Notes under the pieces: model-generated | What the model was told of the DNA's origin: nothing | Databases searched by the model: none | Seen by the model: the letters and a program-made list of their open reading frames with translations, nothing else | Source of the DNA: Ephydatia muelleri | Lineage: Eukaryota > Porifera > Demospongiae > Spongillida > Spongillidae | NCBI GenBank assembly: GCA_013339895.1 | Contig: JABACO010000020.1 | Span: 4,164,049-4,228,048 of the forward strand | Direction: 5' to 3' | Length of the DNA: 64,000 nucleotides | Shown here: positions 56,930-64,000 of the stretch, piece by piece | How positions within the stretch are numbered: the stretch's first letter is position 1 | Layout: the number at the start of each line of letters is the position of its first letter | Made by a program: the position numbers and the translations under genes

Positions 56930-57035
56930 TTAGAGCAAGGTGCCAACAACACACCTTCTCAGGGAAAAAAACCCCACATGGGAAAAAAAAAACCCTGTTG
57001 GGGGACAAAAACCCAATAGGGGAGAAAAACCCGTG
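56930..57035. repeat. GGGAAAAAACCC-type inverted motif cluster
   Basis: Within the sequence inserted in the left inverted repeat, four blocks of GGG(A)nCCC type occur (AGGGAAAAAAACCCC, GGGAAAAAAAAAACCC, GGGGGACAAAAACCC, GGGGAGAAAAACCC). Function unknown. Confidence 0.6.
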
Positions 57036-57348
57036 CCACACACAACATGACATAAATGTTCAGCTCTCTTCCATCCTCCTGCTCCATCTCACTTCGGTGT
57101 TGCACTTCTGGGGAACCTTGTCAAGGAAACATCTGCATCTGCTTGTAATGAGGATGAGCAACACTCCCCCATACCGTGAAAAAATCACCGTAACTGCCAC
57201 AACCGTGCACAGACGCTTAGAATGACTTTTAACCCCTGTTCACACCTCCTTATACTCACCCCCCACGAGGTGGCTCACGTGCTCTTACTACCGGATGGGA
57301 GCATAGTTTCTGTCTAATTCACTGCGTTCAACCGACAGAAACATATAT

Positions 57349-59024
57349 ATGTTTTTTGGTGTCCTAACTATTTTTGTGTCATCATTTATTAAAAAGTGTG
57401 ACGCGCACGCCACAGTACATTATGAACAACCGAGCACGTATTACAACGAGCTGTTTCCTAGCGACAAAGAGAGATACGACAAAAGCTACAATGTCTGTAT
57501 GGACTTGGAACATACTGGGATCCGTTTGGCATACCTGACTCAGCATTGGGTAGATGATGTTTCTAAGTGGCCTCCAGTTGACTACCCCAGTATTTATACC
57601 TATACTTTATTGAAACGCCCGGAGGTTACACAAGAGAAAGGCTGAAGGCGTTTAAGAGTCTCGAAGCTTACAACTACTATCAAAAGTTAATTATCACTCA
57701 AGTGATTTTCACCTCTACTTAGGGGTTGGTGTCCCCAGTTCTGTTACAGAATGTTCACTGAATTCCTCTCCTTATTTATCTAGTGGTTGGGTGCGTGCTG
57801 TACTTTATCATGACCTTGGGCATGAAAATAAACATTGCTTTCTGAAAGCACTTGTAAACCCATCGCAGCGCCTGTCTGAAAAGCCCCACCAACCATGGGT
57901 AGCTGTTGAGAAACAATGTGGAACTGTTGTTACAGCTCACTGTACTTGTATGGCTGGGTATGTTTTGGTTTTTGTATACTGCTTAAGGACAATCATTTCA
58001 TGTTAATAGATTGGGAGAAGTGTGCTCACACATTGGTGCAGTACTCTTTAAGGTGGAAGCCTGTGTAAGACTTGGAAAGGAATCTGTAACCTGCACGTCA
58101 CTTCCATGCACATGGAATCAGACATTTTCAACAAAGGTATGTACATTAATCCAGCTCTGGTAGTGGACATTGACTTTAACCGTCCTAAGCAATTTAAACC
58201 AACAACTCTACAAAAGGCTCCATTACAACTACAACGATCAGTTACAACTAGACAGAAGGTTTTCAAGGTTGTGGACATGCAATCCATTCTAAAGTCATTG
58301 CATAGAGCTAATCATTCTGCTGCTATTTTTACTGTTCTCCCCAGTGTCAGTACAGAGGCACGTATATCTCAGCATACCACACTCGCTGTAAATGAGGAAG
58401 AGGCATGCTATTTAGAGGTCAACTAGGGGTCAGGCTAGCACACCATTATGGTTTGAACATAGAGTAGGAAGAATTACTGCATCTGTATTCAGACGTGTTG
58501 CCAAATGTCGTGAGAAAACATTTCCTAGCTCTTTAGGTAAAACAATCATGCAGTACTCAGGCTCTAATAGGGATGTTCCAGCCATTAAATGGGGTATTGA
58601 ACATGAGCAAGAAACACGTGAGGCGTATGCTAACATTATGGCAGTTAAGCATGCAACTTTCAAGGTCAATCCAGCTGGACTTTGAGTGTGCACTAGGCAA
58701 CCATTTCTGGCTGCAACCCCAGATGGTGCCGTTTCTTGCAGCTGTTGTGGTGAAAGTCTGCTGGAGCTCAAATACCCTTTCAAGTATTGGAATAGTCAAC
58801 CAGCCAGTATAGAGGATGAATCCTTCTACCTCCACAAAGTTGGCAGTGAAGTCACACTGGACAAAAAACATGACTACTACTATCAAGTGCAAGGGCAGAT
58901 GGCCATCTGGAAGAAACCATACTGTGACTTTATCTGTTGGACAACAAAAGGGCTAATCATCACCAGGATACAAGCTGATGACAATTTTTTTGAAGAATTG
59001 CGTCCACACCTACGGTACCTGTAA
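57349..59024 (+). pseudogene. SWIM-YqaJ nuclease protein of the transposon, decayed
   Basis: 57400-57640: YYNELFPSDKERYDKSYNVC-type N-terminal region ending near LLKRPEVTQ. 57780-57965: GWVRAVLYHDLGH then VTAHCTCMAG, a donor GTATG, and from 58012 [17 protein letters not shown]: the SWIM zinc finger CxCxnCxH, split by an intron. 58440-59024: STPLWFEHRVGRITASVF, WGIEHEQETREAY, PFLAATPDGAV, LLELKYPF and YYYQVQGQMAIW, the YqaJ/lambda-exonuclease core with Asp (PDG) and ExK in place. At least two frameshifts and a TGA at 58682-58684 (after NPAGL) disable it. Confidence 0.75.
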
Positions 59025-59269
59025 CGAAATGTTTATTGCAAATACGGCTAAGTGGTGATGTCCTGACGAATCCGATCGCTGCAATCCATCGTTTCCTCTG
59101 AAATCCATCCGCTGGGATACGAAATAGACGCTTTTTTTCTTAAGCACCTCAAAGCGTAGAAAACATTACACACCAATAATAAATGATGACGTAAAAATAG
59201 TTAGGACACCAAAAAACATGGCGGCGAGTGTTGTGAACCTTCCCGGGATGACACTGCAACCCCTCTATT

Positions 59270-60175
59270 TGCTGATGAAGCTATTTGCTGATAAACAATG
59301 TGTACAATGAGATACTGATCGGTAATTTGCCATAATTAGTGTACATACCAACAAGGCTGTTATTGTTGCTACGTAACCACGTACATGTACATACCAACAG
59401 GGCTGACCATGCATGACAAGATAAGTATCTCATCCTTTATCCAGAAAGATTTATGTACTGTAGGGTTGTCTAGTGTATACAAGTTGATGTATAGTGAATA
59501 CTGGTTCCATTCGTCGATACCTTAGAGGTTTTCCAAAGCTGTTACACCATAAACTGCATATGGATGGGTCATTGACAAATACAGTGACCAGTATATGCAC
59601 AGAAACAATGCTAACAATATTTTTTTGTATCTGCGTTAGTTGTGAAAATCGAAATTGTCTTACAGAGTATAAATCAGAACCAGTGCATGAAAGCAGGTTG
59701 TTACACATCATCCTCGTGTCAGTACTTATTTACTAATCATTTTACTTTTCTCAACGAAGTGTTTACCTATTAATTAAAACTACTTGTGTCTCACTGCATT
59801 ACAAAAGATAGCTCATCATTCTCTAATGGGTTGGATGTATTCTCTGCACTAGTTCCATCCCATAGTACTAGGCACATGCTTGCCATCTTTTCTCCTACAC
59901 ATATGCTGTAACAACTATGCCAGCTTTAAGAAGCAAGTAATGTACTTTTTTATATGCAAAAGGTATTAAGAACATGTCCGTGGTAATCATGATAGGGTAA
60001 CTCGGGGGTGTTGTGGAGGGTACTAGTTTTTGATTTCAGGTTTGTAAATGTGTGTGTTGGTGTAAATGATGGTACAGTTATAGAGCACAAACATTTGTTT
60101 CTGCATACGTGAATACTTGTATGTAGGTTTAAGGTGGGCATCTATTTGAGTGGTATGTTTGTTTCAGATACGAAC

Positions 60176-60207
<32 letters not shown>

Positions 60208-60478
60208 TTGAGTAAGAGCGAGAAGGAGAGAGAGTTAAGGAGAGAGCATTGTTTTGATAGCAATGGTATAACAGAGTGGTGGTAAGTGTGGACATGGTTA
60301 CCTAAAAACAGCTCAGCCCCGTCATGTATGTTGTATCAATTTAACAATTTAAACTGAACTCTTAGACAAACTGTATCTTATTCCATGAAGTTTGAATACA
60401 TTGCTGTGAATTACTGTATTCCATTCATGCTTCCAGTCTAAATGGTGTGAACGAAGCCTTATAATAGCTGACATCCCT
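59270..60478. other. Intergenic, with (GA)n
   Basis: No gene recognised. A GA-rich microsatellite lies at 60176-60250. A region near 59270-59310 (TTTGCTGAT repeated) resembles the left flank of the ISL2EU-like element. Confidence 0.4.
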
Positions 60479-60490
60479 CTATATAAAAAC
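60479..60490 (+). promoter_or_regulatory. TATA box of the secreted-peptide gene
   Basis: CTATATAAAAAC lies about 45 nt before the ATG at 60531. With the usual 25-30 nt spacing the transcript would start near 60513-60518, leaving a very short 5' leader. Confidence 0.6.
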
Positions 60491-60530
60491 TAGTCAATCC
60501 TGATAAGCCACTCATATTGTTCTGTCCGCC

Positions 60531-62023
60531 ATGGCTGCCATAGGAACGATCCTACTGCTGTTCACAACACTTCTCTTGATCACAACGTGTTGCCATGGCC
60601 GTCCCCATAGGGAGTCAGAGAAGAGGAGTATATGTAAGTGTACAGATGCGTGTTGATCAGGTGCTGGGGGATTTATAAGGCACAGTGCACTGACAACAAA
60701 GAGGACACACGTGCAGTAAAGGTTTCTTTTCAGGGAGAGGAGAAAATGCAGAGACTAATGCCATGAAGGAGAGTATATGTAAGTGTACAGATGCATGTTG
60801 ATCAGGTGCTGGGGGATATATAAGGCACAGTGCACTGACAACAAAGAGGACACACGTGCAGTAAAGGTTTCTTTTCAGGGAGAGGAGAAAATGCAGAGAC
60901 TAATGCCATGAAGGAGAGTATATGTAAGTGTACAGATACGTGTTGATCAGGTGCTGGGGGATATATAAGGCACAGTGCACTGGCAGCAATGAGCACACAC
61001 ATGCAGTAAAGGTTTCTTTTCAGGGAGAGGAGAAAATGCAGAGACTAATGCCATGAAGGAGAGTATATGTAAGTGTACAGATACGTGTTGATCAGGTGCT
61101 GGGGGATATATAAGGCACAGTGCACTGACAACAAAGAGCACACACATGCAGTAAAGGTTTCTTTTCAGGGAGAGGAGAAAATGCAGAGACTAATGCCATG
61201 AAGGAGAGTATATGTAAGTGTACAGATGCGTGTTGATCAGGTGCTGGGGGATATATAAGGCACAGTGCACTGACAACAAAGAGGACACACGTGCAGTAAA
61301 GGTTTCTTTTCAGGGAGAGGAGAAAATGCAGAGACTAATGCCATGAAGGAGAGTATATGTAAGTGTACAGATACGTGTTGATCAGGTGCTGGGGGATATA
61401 TAAGGCACAGTGCACTGGCAGCAATGAGCACACACATGCAGTAAAGGTTTCTTTTCAGGGAGAGGAGAAAATGCAGAGACTAATGCCATGAAGGATAGTA
61501 TATGTAAGTGTACAGATACGTGTTGATCAGGTGCTGGGGGATATATAAGGCACAGTGCACTGACAACAAAGAGCACACACATGCAGTAAAGGTTTCTTTT
61601 CAGGGAGAGGAGAAAATGCAGAGACTAATGCCATGAAGGAGAGTATATGTAAGTGTACAGATGTGTGTTGATCAGGTGCTGGGGGATACATAAGGCACAG
61701 TGCACTGACAACAAAGAGCACACACATGCAGTAAAGGTTTCTTTTCAGGGAGAGGGGAAAATGCAGAGGCTGATGAGGAAGATGTGAATGCAATTGTTTC
61801 TTATTGCTCCGCAATTGCCAAAATCGGAAGATTAATCAGCAGTGATAAACCTTGTGCAAATAATTTAATTGGCCAGGAGCAGCAGCTAACAGCATCAGCT
61901 TCACCCAAACGCCCGTCGTGTGCCCAACTTCAGAAGAAAGCCTCTGCTATGCTCAAGAAACTAATACCAGCTAGCCAAACTGGATGCATTGTCAAAGTTA
62001 CATCCTGCATTGGCGATTGCTGA
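60531..62023 (+). CDS. Secreted cysteine-rich peptide precursor with seven repeated mini-exons
   Basis: Exon 1, 60531-60633, starts ATG after CCGCC and encodes MAAIGTILLLFTTLLLITTC, a clear signal peptide, then HGRPHRESEKRSI; it ends in phase 1 at GTAAGT. Seven 45-nt exons follow at 60734, 60879, 61024, 61169, 61314, 61459 and 61604, each phase 1-1 between TTTTCAG and GTAAGT and each encoding WRGENAETNAMKESI (one has D for E). The last exon, 61749-62023, adds an acidic variant and about 85 residues with six Cys, and TGA. Total 693 nt, 230 aa. An SPKR dibasic site precedes a Cys-containing C-terminal part of about 36 residues with four Cys. Inference: a prepropeptide with repeated spacer segments, processed by a furin-like or dibasic protease. 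I recognise no family; role (defence, signalling or other) is unknown. Confidence 0.75.
60634..61748. repeat. 145-bp tandem repeat array (intron plus mini-exon)
   Basis: Period 145 nt, about 7.7 copies, over 95% identical. Each unit is one 100-nt intron and one 45-nt exon. Variant sites (GACAACAAAGAGG, GGCAGCAATGAGC, GACAACAAAGAGC) occur in the order A A B C A B C C, so a three-unit block of 435 nt is itself duplicated. Minus-strand frames of 66 codons in each unit are artefacts. Confidence 0.95.
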
Positions 62024-62925
62024 GACAACCACATGAACCTCAAGTACAAATGGCCTAATATAACTGAACTTCCTGTGCTGATGTAGTGAAACTGTAGCAA
62101 CCATAAACGTATCAATATGTAGTGCTGTGTGTGCAATTTTGATCAGTTACTTAAAAATATAATAATGCTAACGCACATCTGATGTTTCACCGTTGTCGAG
62201 AGTAAAGTGCTTTTCTCTTCAGCAATGAAACGGCACAAATTTGCTATCGCATCGAAACCGCAGTGAAGGACATCAGACACTATACTTTATTGTCTCGGAT
62301 GAAAAAAGATTCCCGTGTAATGTGCATTACCTAAAATAACATGTCCAATGACGCGTTCATGTACGAAATTGCGGATAGAAATGAGGAGAGGATCCTTGAT
62401 AGTTGTGAGCATATCACCACTCGGATTAAGGTAGCCATGCAGATCATCATGCAGGTGTCTGATACTCTCAGCTAAAAGTTCCTGAGTCACTTTTCACTTT
62501 TTCAAAATAATTATCGTTTGCAGCACGTTCGCAATCAGTGAATACAGAGTGTAGTAAATCAGTGAACATGGCTAGTTATTACGTCGAACACGATGGCGTT
62601 TGATATCTTCACGGCAAAGGGGTATACTGTATACCTTTTTCATGTTTCATATGACCACTCCGTAATCTGACATAAGTCTATGTTGTACAACACGTCCACG
62701 TGCACAGCATTTACGGGAATATTCGAGTGACGAAAAGGCATGTTACAGGCCCGGCGCACACGGTGCGGTTGGTGCGGCTTTGGCCGCACCAACTTTCGGT
62801 CCAAAAATGGGCGTGTCTAATGTGTGGGCGTGACTGATGTCATTGTGCATTTATTCTTTAACCATTCACCCTATGGGTTTGACGTTCCCTAAGCGTTCAT
62901 TTGAAAAAAAATCCTGTCTTGCGAT
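62024..62925. other. 3' flank of peptide gene, with hairpin
   Basis: No AATAAA is obvious near 62023. A minus-strand frame at 62287-62490 (ELLAESIRHLHDDLHGYLNP) is unassigned and could be a single exon. At about 62768-62795, GTTGGTGCGGC and GCCGCACCAAC form an 11-bp stem with a short loop. Confidence 0.4.
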
Positions 62926-62929
62926 CGTT

Positions 62930-63055
62930 TCAGGCTGCATGGTTTAAGACATGGCCATTTCTTCACTATGACGAAGGTAAGGACTTATCATACTGCGTGA
63001 AGGGATTTAAAGAACGGAAGATGAAGTCCAGAAAGATTTTGAGTTTCTCAAAGAT
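62930..63055 (+). pseudogene. TTF-type zinc-finger fragment of a hAT-like transposase
   Basis: The plus frame reads FQAAWFKTWPFLHYDEGKDL, then SYCVKGFKERKMKS. This follows the TTF-type finger before DUF4371 transposases (FxxxWFxxFPWLHYDExxDxxxCxxCxxxxxxxKxKS), with the second Cys lost. No further domain follows within the window. Confidence 0.5.
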
Positions 63056-63158
63056 GACCTCCATTCAGAGCTAATACGAAGCGGTGGAGCAGGTGCGGAG
63101 TGGACCCCTTTTGTCGTGATGTTCTATGTGTTTTAGTAGAGAATGCGTGCATGTGAGT

Positions 63159-63336
63159 GACGAATTGGTTCATTATCGTCAAGCGAGTTATACTTCGCAA
63201 CTATAAAGTGCTGGTGGATCACGAAGGTCCCATGGAGTATTATAGAGGACGAATTGGTTCATTATCGTCAAGAGAGTTATACTTCGCAACTATAAAGTGC
63301 TGGTGGATCACGAAGGTCCCATGGAGTATTATAGAG
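63159..63336. repeat. 89-bp direct tandem duplication
   Basis: Two copies starting at 63159 and 63248 (GACGAATTGGTTCATTATCG...) are nearly identical, with a difference in GCGAG/GAGAG. The period is not divisible by three. Confidence 0.93.
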
Positions 63337-63487
63337 GAGGGGATGCAAAATCAACGCTTCAATTCAATAACACAAATTCCTCATTACATGTACTTCCTTC
63401 AGATGCATGCAGCTACATTAAATTCGTGTGCATTAAGATTTCACATACATCTTCGACACGGGAAAGGCACAACGTCCTATAACTATA

Positions 63488-63904
63488 AAGTCTCCTTCGT
63501 TTGGTTCTGTGTCAGTGCACGTAACGCAGCGATGTTCGGCTTCGGCGGCATCCCTCTGATGTGTCTTGTTGCAGCTAGTATACGTGCCATTCTTCGCGCA
63601 AAGTTTATTTGATAAATGCACGCACATAAGAGCATGTATGTACAAACCTTGCATATCTCCACTTGCACTGTACAGCTGAAACCAGTTATTTGTAGCAAGT
63701 CTCCTTCGTTCGTCAGTTCCGCGTCAGTAGCAGTACGCGTAACGTCGACTTCGGCGGCATCACTCTGATGTGTATTGCAGCTAGTATACGTCTTAGCGTT
63801 GCCATTCTTCGCGCAAAGTTTATTTTATAAATGCATGCACATATGAACATGTATGTACAAACCTTGTATATCATCTCCACTTGAACTGTGCAGCTGACAC
63901 CTGC
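63488..63904. repeat. Diverged tandem duplication of about 200 bp
   Basis: 63488-63687 and 63698-63904 share AAGTCTCCTTCGTT, CTTCGGCGGCATC, GCAGCTAGTATACGT, CGCAAAGTTTATTT and GTATGTACAAACCTTG in order, with small indels. On the minus strand each copy contains SCTVQVE before a GTTTGT donor-like site, so a small exon may have been duplicated; this is weak. Confidence 0.8.
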
Positions 63905-64000
63905 TAGCACGCATTTGATGCACGCATCAGGGCTTGCAGGAGACGGGTATTGAAAGTTTTCGCAACTCATGATCAGCCAACATACAACAGAATATGATAC

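Larger units (their letters stand above)
56763..59266 (+). mobile_element. ISL2EU-like (YqaJ) DNA transposon remnant
   Basis: Inverted ends: AGAGGGTTGCAGTGTCATCC at the left; the right-end complement differs only by an extra G, and both continue CGGGAAGGTTCACAACACTC. AT (or TA) flanks both sides, a 2-bp duplication. The right inverted repeat continues into ATGTTTTTTGGTGTCCTAAC, which at the left appears only at 57349, so about 540 bp is inserted in the left repeat (56807-57348). Coding remnants are of the SWIM plus YqaJ protein; I know ISL2EU (Harbinger-related) elements to carry YqaJ nuclease and make 2-bp duplications. No transposase gene is present. Confidence 0.75.

Noticed and set aside
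60634..61748. Regular 145-bp repeats as a CRISPR array
   Set aside because: The whole unit is repeated, with no variable spacers, and each unit contains an exon with splice sites in a eukaryotic gene.
60802..61814. Five similar 66-codon minus-strand frames (MCVLIAASALC...)
   Set aside because: They lie antisense to the mini-exon repeats and recur only because the DNA repeats; the plus strand has the signal peptide, splice sites and stop.

Overview
This is metazoan nuclear DNA, most likely from a demosponge; that placement is an inference from gene style and transposon content, not a proven assignment. Genes have many short exons with GT/AG introns. The coding families are animal ones (copine, receptor-type tyrosine phosphatase). 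Non-coding DNA is dominated by microsatellites, minisatellites and decayed DNA transposons (hAT, Ginger-like, ISL2EU-like, RAG1-N/RING-bearing elements). The word ACATGTACATGT is strikingly common.

Left half (1-38.2 kb): a head-to-tail array of three copine genes, all on the minus strand. Copine A (1382-4456) shows its first seven exons and runs off the left edge. Copine B (9198-17977) is complete in 13 exons (509 aa) but lacks the two exons that encode the middle of C2B. A 2-nt length change in the preceding exon restores the frame across the gap. Copine C (23227-38199) is complete in 15 exons (625 aa) and ends in a Pro/Gly/Tyr-rich decapeptide repeat tail. Copines are cytosolic Ca2+-dependent phospholipid-binding proteins with a C2A-C2B-vWA layout. 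Between and inside these genes lie transposon remnants: RAG1-N-like RING fragments, hAT pieces, a Ty3/gypsy-type RT remnant, and a stray inverted copy of a copine exon. Two large minisatellites sit in copine C introns.

Middle (38.2-52.2 kb): a decayed tyrosine-phosphatase fragment, a polypyrimidine tract, and a composite transposon whose inner element carries a 54/108-bp minisatellite. Next comes a 6.5-kb Ginger-like element with terminal inverted repeats and a CCGG target duplication, encoding an integrase, a ULP1-like protease and a PHD-like finger, all decayed. It is interrupted by a 2.35-kb element that has its own inverted repeats, a TCGG target duplication and a RAG1-N-like RING exon.

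Right part (52.2-64 kb): a 296-bp foldback element, a two-exon gene with 15-residue charged repeats, a tRNA-Ala-like sequence, and an ISL2EU-like element with SWIM and YqaJ-nuclease remnants. The most unusual locus is at 60.5-62.0 kb: a TATA-driven gene for a secreted cysteine-rich peptide whose pro-region is built from seven near-identical, frame-neutral 45-nt exons embedded in 145-bp tandem repeats. The last 1.5 kb holds a TTF-type zinc-finger fragment and tandem duplications.
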